Positions 8,341 through 16,817 of a stretch of DNA of 64,000 nucleotides are shown here, piece by piece; positions within the stretch are counted from its first letter, which is position 1, and each line of letters starts with the position of its first letter. Origin of the DNA: Herbiconiux sp. (lineage in GTDB: Bacteria; Actinomycetota; Actinomycetes; Actinomycetales; Microbacteriaceae); NCBI RefSeq assembly GCF_023264855.1, contig NZ_JAHFUW010000003.1, positions 62,001 through 126,000 of the forward strand, in the 5' to 3' direction. The position numbers and the translations under genes are program-made. Below the pieces are notes generated by a model. The model ran no database searches. It was not told the origin of the DNA and saw only the letters and a program-made list of their open reading frames with translations.

Positions 8341-9326
8341 GGATCGCGCGCTGGCGGCACCGGGACGTCCTGGGTGAAGGGTTCGTCGTCGGTGATGAGG
8401 TGATCGGCTTCGCCGACGGCTCCACGGTGGCCGAGGTTCTGGCCGCCGGCCTCGACGCCGCCCGAGTGCTCGAGCGCGAGACGGCACAGGCGCACGCGCC
8501 GGGGCGGGTGCCGGGGGTGCCTCTCGACGAAGTGACCCTGCTCGCCCCGCTGGTGCCCACCGCCATCCGCGACTTCGTGGCGTTCGAGGAGCACGTCGAG
8601 GGCGTCAGCGCCTCGGTCGACGGCCGCAGCGAGGTGGTGCCCGAGTGGTACGAGGCCCCCACCTTCTATTTCACGAACCCGCACACGGTGCGGGCCAGCG
8701 GCGAGACCGTGCGGCCGCCCGAGACGGCCCGGCTCGACTTCGAGCTCGAGCTCGCCGCCGTGATCGGGGGCGTACCCGGTCGGCCGGGAGAGAGCCTCAC
8801 GGTCGACGAGGCGGGTTCGCACATCTTCGGTTACACCGTGATGAACGACTGGTCGGCCCGCGATCTGCAGTCCCGTGAGATGAAGGTGCGGCTGGGGCCC
8901 TGCAAGGGCAAGGACTTCGCCACGACCCTGGGCCCGTGGATCGTGACCGCCGACGAGCTGGAGGGTTTCGTCGACGACGAGGGCTTCCTGGCGGTGCGGG
9001 CCGAGGTGTTCGTGAACGGTGCCCTGATCGGGCACGACCTGGTGTCGAACATGGGCTGGCCGTTCGCGGCGCTGGTCGCCTACGCCTCCCGCAACTCCGT
9101 GGTCGTGCCGGGCGATGTGCTGGGCTCCGGCACGGTCGGCAACGGCGGATGCCTCGCCGAGCTCTGGGGGAGGACCGGCGGTCTCACGCCGCCGCCGCTC
9201 GTGGCGGGTGACGAGGTGCGGATGGTGGTCGAGGGCGTCGGTGAGATCGTGAACGTGGTCGGGCATCCGCTCGCCGCCCCCGCGATCGGCCACGCCTCGC
9301 TCCGCAGCCGGTCCCGCACCCGCTGA
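8337..9326 (+). CDS. Fumarylacetoacetate hydrolase family protein (second copy)
   Basis: 329-residue protein whose C-terminal domain is closer to true FAH than the first copy: E136-x-E138 (DFELELAAVIG) and Asp171 in GYTVMNDWSARDLQ, a block strongly conserved in fumarylacetoacetases. It is the last gene of the operon, with a strong hairpin 20 bp after the stop. It likely performs the terminal hydrolysis that releases central metabolites such as fumarate, pyruvate or oxaloacetate. The N-terminal 65 residues differ from the first copy, so the two are not a recent duplication. Confidence 0.85.
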   Translation: MRIARWRHRDVLGEGFVVGDEVIGFADGSTVAEVLAAGLDAARVLERETAQAHAPGRVPGVPLDEVTLLAPLVPTAIRDFVAFEEHVEGVSASVDGRSEVVPEWYEAPTFYFTNPHTVRASGETVRPPETARLDFELELAAVIGGVPGRPGESLTVDEAGSHIFGYTVMNDWSARDLQSREMKVRLGPCKGKDFATTLGPWIVTADELEGFVDDEGFLAVRAEVFVNGALIGHDLVSNMGWPFAALVAYASRNSVVVPGDVLGSGTVGNGGCLAELWGRTGGLTPPPLVAGDEVRMVVEGVGEIVNVVGHPLAAPAIGHASLRSRSRTR

Positions 9327-9345
9327 GTCGCACCCTCCGCACGAA

Positions 9346-9381
9346 TCAGCCCCCATCACCGCCGAGCGGGATGGGGGCTGA
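9346..9381. terminator. Bidirectional terminator hairpin between convergent operons
   Basis: Perfect 12-bp stem (TCAGCCCCCATC at 9346-9357, GATGGGGGCTGA at 9370-9381) with a 12-nt loop, lying between the convergent ends of the FAH gene and the MFS gene. There is no T-run on either side, so it may act as a stem-only terminator or a 3'-end stabiliser for both transcripts. Confidence 0.7.
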
Positions 9382-9402
9382 AGCGTGTTCGCGGCGGACG
9401 GC

Positions 9403-10662
9403 TCAGTGGGCGGCCACCACCGGGGTGCGCGTCGCCGCGGCCGAACGGGAGAGCACGAGGGCGAGCACGACCGCGATCACCAGGGCGGCCACCCCCAGCG
9501 CTCCGAGCGCGGCCGGCAGGGTGCCCACGCCGCCTTGGATGGCGAGGATGAGGAGCGGGCAGGCGAACTGGCCGAAGAAGAGGAAGCCGGTCCACAATCC
9601 GGTGCCCCGGCCGCGCTGCTCGAACGCGAGCCCCGAGATCGCCCAGGTGACCAGGGTCGGAAGCAGGATGCCGTTGCCGAACGAGGTGATGATCGCCCCG
9701 ACGACGGCGACGGGCGTCGAGGGCGCGAACCAGATCACCACCAGTCCGATCCCGCCGAGGCCGAGGGCGATCGGCAGCAGCCGGTGGGCTCCGAAGCGCG
9801 CGATCCAGCGGAACAGGATGGCGCCGATCGCCGTCGCCAGCGAGGCCGCGGCCGTCACCGCGCCGATCACCGCCACCTCGGTGATGCCTTGCCCGGCGAG
9901 CACGTAGGGCATCTCGACGATCAGCGAGTAGAACAGGATGCCGCCGAACAGCGTGACCGCGAGCGGCAGGGCCAGCGCGCGCCACGGGATCGGGGGCAGC
10001 TTCGCCTTCACCCCGGAGGCGGCCTTCTGCACCCGCGGCTGCCAGATCAGGAACGCGACCGGGATCACCAGCACGAGGCTCACGGCGTAGAGCCAGAACG
10101 GCGTGCGCCATCCGTTCGCTCCCAGAGCGCCACCGAGCACGAAGAAGGCGGTCGCCGCCAGAGAGGTGACGACCGTCTGCAGCCCGAAGTACTTGTTCCG
10201 CCGCGCTCCGACGAAGTAGTCGGCGAGCAGGGTGGTGCAGCAGGTCATGATCGCGGCCTCGGTGATGCCCACGCCGACGCGGCTGATCACGATGCCGCCG
10301 AGGCTGTCGAGGTAGAGGGGCGCGGTGCCCAGCAGGGCGTACGCGATCAGGGCCACGACGAGCAGGCGCTTGCGGCCCAGCCGGTCGACGATGGCGCCCG
10401 CGAAGGGCGCGATCAGGGCGATCATCAGCGCCGGGATGGTGAGCACGAGGGGCACGAGGGCGTCGGATCCCGGCACCGACGCGAAGACGCCGGTGAGCGT
10501 GGGCAGGATCGGCGCCAGCAGCACCGCGCCGAGCACAGGAAGGCAACTGCCGATCAGCAGCAGCACCCCCTGGATCGTGGTGGCGGGTCGGCCGGTGAGG
10601 GGGTTGACCACCGCGTCGCGCATGGTGCGCGGAGCGTCGGTGAGTGAGGCGCTGTTCGTCAT
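9403..10662 (-). CDS. MFS transporter
   Basis: 419-residue inner-membrane protein with about twelve hydrophobic segments and the family loop between helices 2 and 3 (GAIVDRLGRKRLLV). The site AAAGGG lies just upstream of ATG 10662. It is the last gene of a minus-strand operon with the esterase and the GH3 glycosidase under the TetR gene at 13508. A role in moving the glycoside or its aglycone across the membrane is inferred from that context; import and export cannot be distinguished. Confidence 0.88.
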   Translation of the reverse strand: MTNSASLTDAPRTMRDAVVNPLTGRPATTIQGVLLLIGSCLPVLGAVLLAPILPTLTGVFASVPGSDALVPLVLTIPALMIALIAPFAGAIVDRLGRKRLLVVALIAYALLGTAPLYLDSLGGIVISRVGVGITEAAIMTCCTTLLADYFVGARRNKYFGLQTVVTSLAATAFFVLGGALGANGWRTPFWLYAVSLVLVIPVAFLIWQPRVQKAASGVKAKLPPIPWRALALPLAVTLFGGILFYSLIVEMPYVLAGQGITEVAVIGAVTAAASLATAIGAILFRWIARFGAHRLLPIALGLGGIGLVVIWFAPSTPVAVVGAIITSFGNGILLPTLVTWAISGLAFEQRGRGTGLWTGFLFFGQFACPLLILAIQGGVGTLPAALGALGVAALVIAVVLALVLSRSAAATRTPVVAAH

Positions 10663-10752
10663 TGAACACCCTTTCTGGACTGTTACCCGATGGTGGTCGC
10701 GCGGCAGTTCATCAGGGAAGACGCTTTAGGGGATACGGCTGATAGCTCCTGC

Positions 10753-11736
10753 TTATAGTGCCTCCGTGGGCAGACCCAGCTGCTCCCGCAGAAAACGCAC
10801 GGCCCGTTCCGCCTGCGGCCGGGGATCCGTGCCGGCGAAGACGTGGTCGGCACCCGGCACGGTCACCAGGGTCACCTCGGCTCCGGCCTCCGTGAGCAGG
10901 CTGTTCAGGCGCCGGCTCTGCTCCATGGGAACCAGCCGGTCGGCCTCGCCGTGCACCAGCAGGAACGGCGGCGCCTCGGCCGTCACGTGACTGACCGGCG
11001 AGAGCAGGCGCCGGGCCTCCTCGCGCGGGTACGGGGAGTGTTCGAGCAGGATGTCCACCGGTTCGGGCGGCAACGGCTGGCCCGAGGCGACGATCATCTC
11101 GCGCACGTGCACGGGAAGGGCGTCGCTCATCGGCGGCAGGGCGTCGACATCCGTCACCGGATAGAAGCAGACCGCCGCGCTGATCCGGCTCGAGACGCCG
11201 GTGACACCGACCGAGCCCTCCAGCTCCTGCTCGTGGACCAGGGCGACGAGCGCGGCCAGGTGGCCGCCGGCCGATTCGCCCCAGACGGCGATCCGCGACG
11301 GATCGACCCCGAGTTCCGGCGCGAAGTGCCTCAGGTAGCGGATCGCCGCCTTGGCGTCGTGCAGCTGGGCGGGGAACGCGGCCTCACGGGAGTGCCGGTA
11401 GTCGATCGTCGCGATGGCCATCCCCGCATCCAGCGCCGACTGGATGATGAGGTTCGCCGGCCACTCCAGCGGGAGCAGATCGCGCACCCCGAAGAGCCAC
11501 GCGCCGCCGTGCATCCACACCACCAGGGGAACGGGGCCCGGCGCCGCCTCGGGCACGTGCACGTCCAGCAGCAGGTGCCGGTACCCCTCGACGACCCCGT
11601 AGGTCAGCCCGATGAACGACCGGGCCCGCTCGGGGAGCACGGCGCGCTCCTCCGGTCGGAAGAACGGCGGGATGGAGCCGGTGTCGGGCCCCGGTGCGAA
11701 CTCGGCTGCGGGTGCGGGTGCGGGTGCGTCGGTCAT
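10753..11736 (-). CDS. Alpha/beta hydrolase, HSL/acetyl-esterase type
   Basis: 327-residue carboxylesterase-like enzyme. The oxyanion HGG (76-78, WMHGGAW), nucleophile Ser155 (GESAGG), Asp266 (HGEADRLVP) and His298 (GADHVFAG) form a complete hormone-sensitive-lipase-family triad. The first 20 residues are Ala/Pro-rich, encoded by a short GGGTGC repeat, and lie outside the domain. The start overlaps the GH3 stop (ATGA). Next to a glycosidase it could deacylate an acylated glycoside or hydrolyse an aglycone ester; the substrate is unknown. Confidence 0.85.
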   Translation of the reverse strand: MTDAPAPAPAAEFAPGPDTGSIPPFFRPEERAVLPERARSFIGLTYGVVEGYRHLLLDVHVPEAAPGPVPLVVWMHGGAWLFGVRDLLPLEWPANLIIQSALDAGMAIATIDYRHSREAAFPAQLHDAKAAIRYLRHFAPELGVDPSRIAVWGESAGGHLAALVALVHEQELEGSVGVTGVSSRISAAVCFYPVTDVDALPPMSDALPVHVREMIVASGQPLPPEPVDILLEHSPYPREEARRLLSPVSHVTAEAPPFLLVHGEADRLVPMEQSRRLNSLLTEAGAEVTLVTVPGADHVFAGTDPRPQAERAVRFLREQLGLPTEAL

Positions 11737-13511
11737 GTCGTCTCCGGATCGGTGGTGGGTCGGATGGTGAGAAGCAGGCCGCTTCCGGCGGCGAAGAGCG
11801 GGTCGAGCGTGTCGGAGGGGACATCTGGTCGGCTCGCGACGACGGCCGCCATGCTGCGCGGCAGTTCGAAGGGCAGGGTCCCCTCGGGGCGTACCACCCC
11901 GGTCAGGGCGGTGAGCACGGCGTCGTCGGATGCCCCGAACTCGCCCACCAGGGCCGTCACCGCGTGCACGACCGGGGTGAGCACGGCCGGCCGGGCCAGG
12001 TGGACGACCAGAACGACCGGCAGCCGCGCCGAGAGGGTGAGGATCTCCGCCATCACCGACTCGGGCAGCTCGAGCGATCCCTGGTTCATCCCGGCTTCGA
12101 GGAAGTAGTGGTCGCGGTGTTCGAAGGGTGAGGCGATCCGCACGATCGCGACCTCGGCCTCGTCGAGGCCGAGCGATCGCGCGCTCCAGGCCTCTCCGAA
12201 ACCGACGAGGTGCATCCGCGCCGAGGAGGCGAGCGGGAGCAGGGGGGTACCGTCGACCGCGCGGTCGACCAGCACCGTCATGGCACGCGCCTGCGTCATC
12301 CGCCCGAGCTCGATCTGCTCGCGGGTCGCCCTCGGCGTCTCCTCGCGTTCCGCATCACCGGCATCCAGGATCCCGAGATCGTGTTGCAGGGCGACGATCC
12401 GGCGCGCCGAGGCGGAGATGCGCTCGGGATCGACCCGACCCGCCTCGACCAGCCGCTGCAGGCGGGCGGTGTCGCTCTCGCCGCCGAGCTGATCGATCCC
12501 GGCGTGCAGCAGGCGCTCGAGCCGCTGATCCTCGTCGAGGTGCTCGACGCCCCAGGCCCGGGCGGGGAAGGGTTTGCCGAAGACCTCCTGATCGGTGATG
12601 AGGCCGAAGTCGCTGAGCACGACGCCCTCGAACCCGAGCTCCTCGCGCAGGAGCCCGGTGATCAGGCGCCGGTTGAACGCGAAGCCCACCTCCTCCACCG
12701 GGCGGCCGTCCAGCTCGAGCCCCACCGGCATGCCGTAGTAGGGCATGATCACGGCCGTTCCGGCGTCGATCGCCGCGCGGAACGGGGCGAGGTGCTCGGC
12801 GAAACGACCGCCGGGGTACACCTGCTCGCGGCCGTACGGGAAGTGCGGGTCTTCGCCGTCGAGCTGCGGCCCGCCGCCGGGGAAGTGCTTGGTGGTGGCG
12901 GCGATCCCGTCCGGCCCCAGCCGGTCACCGCCCTGCAGCGCGCGGATGTAGGCGACCGCCAGCTCGGAGGAGACCCCGTGGTCGGCCGCGAAGCTCTGCG
13001 CCTGGCGGGCCCACCGCGGCTCGGTGGCCAGGTCGACCTGCGGATGCAGCGCCAGGCGCACTCCCATCGCGAGGTAGTCGGTGCGCACGACGTCGGCGAA
13101 GGCGCGCACGGCGTCCGCATCCCGGAGCGCCCCGAATCCGATCGGCTCCGGCCACTGGGAGAGCCCGACGGCGGCGTGGGCGGCGGCCTCGTTCTGCACG
13201 AATCCGTGCCGCGGATCGGTCGAGAACACGGCCGGCAGGCGGGAGCCGACCGAGCGGGCGTACTCCTGCATCATCGTGGTCGCCGCGCGGATCGCATCCG
13301 GAGCTGCCCGACCGCCGATGCAGAAGAAGCGGATGCCCGATCCGCCGATCAGCTCGCGGGCCGACGGCCCACCCCACGGAGGCCTCGTGTCGAGATCGAA
13401 ATCCTCGCCGATCAGGATCATCGGCTGGTAGAGCAGGCCGATCTGCTGGTCGATCGGGAGGGCGTCGACGATCTGGTCGGCGGTGCGCGCCGTACCGAGC
13501 GCCGGCGTCAT
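11733..13511 (-). CDS. Glycoside hydrolase family 3 (beta-glucosidase / beta-N-acetylhexosaminidase-like)
   Basis: 592-residue GH3 enzyme without a signal peptide, so probably cytosolic and acting after uptake. The TIM barrel carries TDPRHG (about 98-103), the KHFPGGG motif (208-214) and the nucleophile Asp301 in GVVLSDFGL; the more usual SDW is SDF here. A second alpha/beta sandwich follows, with about 180 residues up to the C-terminus. ATG 13511 overlaps the TetR stop (ATGA). Neighbouring esterase and transporters, and the adjacent 4-hydroxybenzoate genes, make a plant phenolic glycoside an attractive substrate. That is inference. Confidence 0.85.
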   Translation of the reverse strand: MTPALGTARTADQIVDALPIDQQIGLLYQPMILIGEDFDLDTRPPWGGPSARELIGGSGIRFFCIGGRAAPDAIRAATTMMQEYARSVGSRLPAVFSTDPRHGFVQNEAAAHAAVGLSQWPEPIGFGALRDADAVRAFADVVRTDYLAMGVRLALHPQVDLATEPRWARQAQSFAADHGVSSELAVAYIRALQGGDRLGPDGIAATTKHFPGGGPQLDGEDPHFPYGREQVYPGGRFAEHLAPFRAAIDAGTAVIMPYYGMPVGLELDGRPVEEVGFAFNRRLITGLLREELGFEGVVLSDFGLITDQEVFGKPFPARAWGVEHLDEDQRLERLLHAGIDQLGGESDTARLQRLVEAGRVDPERISASARRIVALQHDLGILDAGDAEREETPRATREQIELGRMTQARAMTVLVDRAVDGTPLLPLASSARMHLVGFGEAWSARSLGLDEAEVAIVRIASPFEHRDHYFLEAGMNQGSLELPESVMAEILTLSARLPVVLVVHLARPAVLTPVVHAVTALVGEFGASDDAVLTALTGVVRPEGTLPFELPRSMAAVVASRPDVPSDTLDPLFAAGSGLLLTIRPTTDPETT

Positions 13512-14128
13512 GCCCGGTCCTCGTCGCTCTGCAGCATCCCGTGCGAGGCCAGCATCACGTCGAAGGCCCCACTCATCGAGAAGCCGGGCCGCATCAGCGC
13601 CTGCAGCTGGAGCCCGTCCATGGTGGCGAGCACCAGGGCGGCGAGGTCTTGGTTGGAGGCGCCGCTGGTGGCCCGGAAGTGCTCGCGGTCGAGCCCGTCG
13701 GCGATGAACCGGGTGAGGCGGTCGTACCGCTCGGTGAAGAACGCGTGGGCGGGATGCTCGGGCGAGACGGCCTCGGCGGCGAGCGTGGTGAACAGCCGCA
13801 TGAGTCCGGGGCTCGCCTCGTTGTCGGCGACGATGGCCCGGAGGCTGCCCGCGGTGTCGTGCGACTCGAGGTGGTGGGCGGCCGCATCGCGGCTGTGCTC
13901 GTCGCGATCGGCCAGCACGGCGACGAGCAGCTGCTCCTTCGACCCGAAGTGGTGCAGGATCGCGCCCGGCGTCACCGCCAGCGATTTGGCGACGTCGCGC
14001 AGCGATCCGCCGCGGTAGCCGTCCCGGGCGAAGACGTCGGTGGCGGCCTCGAGGATCTCCTGCCGGCGTGCTCGCCCGGCCCGGTAGGGCCCCCTCGATG
14101 CCGGTGTGCCGTCGGCCTGCACTGTCAT
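13508..14128 (-). CDS. TetR-family regulator of the GH3/esterase/MFS operon
   Basis: 206-residue TetR protein; the helix-turn-helix is near residues 20-65 (EILEAATDVFARDGYRGGSL, VAKSLAVTPGAILHHFGSKE). The start at ATG 14128 is supported by AAGGAG 8 bp upstream; longer in-frame starts run into the promoter of the divergent gene. It is the first gene of its operon and divergent from the GPH-type transporter, with a candidate operator between them, so it probably represses both directions. The effector is unknown. Confidence 0.88.
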   Translation of the reverse strand: MTVQADGTPASRGPYRAGRARRQEILEAATDVFARDGYRGGSLRDVAKSLAVTPGAILHHFGSKEQLLVAVLADRDEHSRDAAAHHLESHDTAGSLRAIVADNEASPGLMRLFTTLAAEAVSPEHPAHAFFTERYDRLTRFIADGLDREHFRATSGASNQDLAALVLATMDGLQLQALMRPGFSMSGAFDVMLASHGMLQSDEDRA

Positions 14129-14183
14129 CCTGCTCCTTCGCATGGGGGCGCTTCCGCCGGCCGGGCCGGCAGGATCGCGCTGC

Positions 14184-14212
14184 TTGTTGCTTCGTGTCAA
14201 AAGCACTATAGT
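14184..14212 (+). promoter_or_regulatory. Sigma70-type promoter of the GPH-type transporter
   Basis: TTGTTG (14184-14189) and TATAGT (14207-14212) are separated by exactly 17 bp, one of the best housekeeping-type promoters in the window. Transcription would start near 14219, 55 bp before ATG 14274. Confidence 0.65.
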
Positions 14213-14230
14213 CCTGAAACACCCGAACAC

Positions 14231-14251
14231 TGAACACTCGATCAGGGTTCA
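14231..14251. promoter_or_regulatory. Candidate TetR operator
   Basis: Inverted repeat TGAAC-N11-GTTCA (14231-14251), just downstream of the predicted transcription start of the transporter and inside the divergent TetR-transporter interval. The position suits repression by blocking early elongation. The repeat is short, so this is a candidate only. Confidence 0.45.
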
Positions 14252-14273
14252 AATGCTGAAACGAAGGAGTTTC

Positions 14274-15563
14274 ATGACCACCGCAGACCCCGGCCTCGAA
14301 CCGGTCGCCGTCCCCGCCGTCGAGGGACTCCCCAAGGACTCGCGCACGCTCTTCTCGGTGCCGCTGGTGCTGGCGCAGTTCTTCGTGCTGTTCTCGATCC
14401 TCACCCCCGTGGTGGTCGCGCTGTCGATCAAGCTCACGACGATCGTGCCGCCCGAGGAGGTCGCCGGAGCCCAAGGACTGGTGGGCGGGCTGACCGCCCT
14501 GTGCTCGATCATCGCCACCCCGATCGTGGGCAACCTGTCCGACCGCACGCGATCGCGATTCGGCCGCCGCCGCCCCTGGCTGATCGGCGGCGTGCTGCTC
14601 GGAACCGCGGCGCTGTTCGTCGTCGGAACGGCGAACACCGTGCTGCTCGTGCTGCTGGGCTCGATCCTCGCCGGTGTCGGCTTCAACGCGACCGCGGCGG
14701 CCATCGGCGGGCTCTACGCCGACCGCGTGCCCACGAAGTGGCACGGCCGGGTGGGGGCGCTGATCGGCGTGGCCACGAACTTCGCCGCCATCGCCGGCGC
14801 GGCCATCGCGACGCTGCTGGCGCCGAACATCGTGCTGATCTTCGTGATCCCCGGCATCCTCGCCATCGTGGTGGTCGCGATCCTCGCCGCCGTCATCAAG
14901 GACTCCAAAGACGACGTGCAGGGCGTGGAGCGCTTCTCCTTCGGCCAGGTGTTCAAGAGCTTCACCTGGCCAGTGCGGCAGAGCCATGACTTCACCGTCA
15001 ACCTGGTGAGCCGCTTTCTGATCTGGATGGGCTACACCGCGATCATCGCGTTCCAGGCGCTGCTGTTCATCCAGCACTTCGGGATCGCGCCCACCGAGGT
15101 GGCCGGCTACCTGCTCGCGGCGACGGGCCTGTCCGGCATCGCGACGCTGGTCGGATCGGTCGGCGGCGGCTGGATCACGGATAAGACCGACAAGCGGCGC
15201 GGATTCGTGATCTTCTCAGGCCTCCTGATGGGGGCGGCGCTGGTGATCTATGCCTTCGCGCCGACGGTGGAGTTCGCAATCGGTGCCGGTGTGCTGATCG
15301 GCCTGGGCCTCGGCGTCTACCTCGCCGTCGACCTCGCCCTGGCGACCCGGCTCATCCCCGATCCGCGCTTCACCGGCCGCTACATGGGCATCGTGCAGCT
15401 GGCCAGCAACCTGCCGCAGTCGATCATGCCGTTCTTGGCGCCCCTGCTGCTGGCCATCGGCGCCGCTCAGGCGGGCCCGAACTTCCTGCTGCTGTTCGTG
15501 GTGGCCGGCGTGCTCTCCATCGTCGGTGCCTTGGTGATGCTGCTGATGCGCTCCACGCGCTGA
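14274..15563 (+). CDS. MFS transporter, GPH (glycoside-pentoside-hexuronide) type
   Basis: 429-residue membrane protein with about twelve transmembrane segments. The cytoplasmic loop NLSDRTRSRFGRRRPW (about 83-98) is the hallmark of GPH cation-symporter-like proteins that import glycosides. ATG 14274 has GAAGGAG 4 bp upstream; an earlier in-frame ATG at 14253 lacks it. It is divergent from the TetR/GH3 operon and shares its candidate operator, so it is the likely importer for the glycoside cut by the GH3 enzyme. The 3' end overlaps the convergent pobA gene by 97 bp. Confidence 0.87.
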   Translation: MTTADPGLEPVAVPAVEGLPKDSRTLFSVPLVLAQFFVLFSILTPVVVALSIKLTTIVPPEEVAGAQGLVGGLTALCSIIATPIVGNLSDRTRSRFGRRRPWLIGGVLLGTAALFVVGTANTVLLVLLGSILAGVGFNATAAAIGGLYADRVPTKWHGRVGALIGVATNFAAIAGAAIATLLAPNIVLIFVIPGILAIVVVAILAAVIKDSKDDVQGVERFSFGQVFKSFTWPVRQSHDFTVNLVSRFLIWMGYTAIIAFQALLFIQHFGIAPTEVAGYLLAATGLSGIATLVGSVGGGWITDKTDKRRGFVIFSGLLMGAALVIYAFAPTVEFAIGAGVLIGLGLGVYLAVDLALATRLIPDPRFTGRYMGIVQLASNLPQSIMPFLAPLLLAIGAAQAGPNFLLLFVVAGVLSIVGALVMLLMRSTR

Positions 15564-16732
15564 GGCCAGCCGGTGTACGCCTCGGCCAGGTAGGTTCGGC
15601 CGGCCTCGGACTCGACCACGGTGCGCAGCTCACCGAGCTGCCGCCGGCGGTCGAAGTCGCCGGCATCGGGGGCGGTGTGCAACAGGCTCGTCATCCACCA
15701 CGAGAAGTGCTGAGCCTTCCAGGTGCGGTCGAGGGCTCGCTCGGCGTAGGTGTCGATGAGCCGCTCGTCGCCCTCGCCGAGCAGCGCGCGCAGGGCCTCG
15801 GCGAGCAGCACGACGTCGGCGATGGCGAGGTTCATGCCCTTGGCGCCGGTGGGCGGCACCGTGTGCGCGGCGTCGCCGACCAGGGCCACCCGGTCGCGGC
15901 GCAGCTCGTGCGCCACGAAACTGCGGAAGCGCAGCACGTCGCGCTGGATGATCGGGCCCTCGTGGAGGGTGGTGCCGGGCACCCGTGCCTGCAGGGCGTC
16001 CCAGATCTCCGCATCGCTCGGCGCGGCCGCGTCGGCGTCGGGGTCGCATTGGAAGTACATCCGCTGCACCTGGGGGCTGCGCTGGCTGATCAGCGCGAAG
16101 CCCTGGTCGGAGTTGCTGTAGATGAGCTCCTGGGAGCTGGGCGGCGCCTCGCACAGGATGCCGAACCAGGCGAACGGGTACTCCCGCAGGTACCCGCCCG
16201 AGCGCGAGCCGGTGACGGTCGCGCGCACGACGCTCCGCGATCCGTCGGCGCCCACCACGAAATCGGCGTCGATCCGCAGGGGCTCGCCCTGCGCATCCGT
16301 GGCGACGACCGCCGGGTGCAGCGCGTTCGAGTCGTCGACGCTCTCCACGGTCGCCCCGAAACGGATGTCCTGACCGGCGCCGAGCCGGAGCGCGAGCAGG
16401 TCTTTCAGCACCTCGTGCTGCGGGTAGAGCCAGACGCTGCGGCCCACGAGCGACGGGAAGTCGATGCGATGGCCTTCTCCGTGGAAGCGCAGCTCGATGC
16501 CGTCGTGCCGGTGGCCGACGGTGTCGACGCGGGTGGCCGGATCGATCGCGCGCAGCAGATCGACGGTGCCCTGTTCCAGGATGCCGGCGCGGATGGTCGA
16601 CTCGATCTCGGCGCGCGAGCGGGAGTCGACGATCACCGACTCGATGCCGGCGTCGGCCAGCAGCTGGGACAGGATGAGCCCGGCGGGCCCGGCGCCGACG
16701 ATGGCGACGCGGGTGCGGATGGTGGTGGACAT
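15467..16732 (-). CDS. pobA: 4-hydroxybenzoate 3-monooxygenase
   Basis: Flavoprotein converting 4-hydroxybenzoate to protocatechuate with NAD(P)H and O2, feeding the pca genes next door. 421 residues: FAD motif GAGPAG (13-18), the PobA-specific RAGILEQGTVDLL (48-60), DG motif at 161-165, substrate-site SQR (216-218) and Tyr386 in EAYTGWP, GD motif with PPTGAKG (286-299). ATG 16732 has GAAGGAG upstream. The family normally ends a few residues after the Tyr386 region (about 394), but here the frame continues about 26 residues further, antisense to the MFS gene. A TTCCC-N7-GGGAA repeat 62 bp upstream links it to the iclR/pca regulator. Confidence 0.95.
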   Translation of the reverse strand: MSTTIRTRVAIVGAGPAGLILSQLLADAGIESVIVDSRSRAEIESTIRAGILEQGTVDLLRAIDPATRVDTVGHRHDGIELRFHGEGHRIDFPSLVGRSVWLYPQHEVLKDLLALRLGAGQDIRFGATVESVDDSNALHPAVVATDAQGEPLRIDADFVVGADGSRSVVRATVTGSRSGGYLREYPFAWFGILCEAPPSSQELIYSNSDQGFALISQRSPQVQRMYFQCDPDADAAAPSDAEIWDALQARVPGTTLHEGPIIQRDVLRFRSFVAHELRRDRVALVGDAAHTVPPTGAKGMNLAIADVVLLAEALRALLGEGDERLIDTYAERALDRTWKAQHFSWWMTSLLHTAPDAGDFDRRRQLGELRTVVESEAGRTYLAEAYTGWPQRVERISSITKAPTMESTPATTNSSRKFGPA

Positions 16733-16793
16733 GGCGTCTCCTTCGACGATGGTGTCGCCATTGTGCGAGGCGGGTGCGCATCCGGAGTCCATG

Positions 16794-16812
16794 ATTCCCG
16801 TTGATCGGGAAT
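16794..16812. promoter_or_regulatory. IclR-type operator upstream of pobA
   Basis: Perfect inverted repeat ATTCCC-N7-GGGAAT between pobA and iclR. A near-identical 17-bp site (2 differences, both in the spacer) lies between iclR and pcaH at 17599-17615. The recurrence at the two places where the regulon's genes start makes a shared binding site for the local IclR protein likely. Confidence 0.7.
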
Positions 16813-16817
16813 CGGCG

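Noticed and set aside
11694-11730. GGGTGC short tandem repeat as a regulatory minisatellite
   Set aside because: It lies inside the esterase gene and encodes the Ala/Pro-rich N-terminal tail; no regulatory context.
13512-15077. Upstream part of the very long minus-strand frame containing the GH3 gene
   Set aside because: The frame is open because of GC bias; real genes (TetR at 13508 and the GPH-type MFS on the plus strand) occupy this span with recognisable motifs and ribosome sites.
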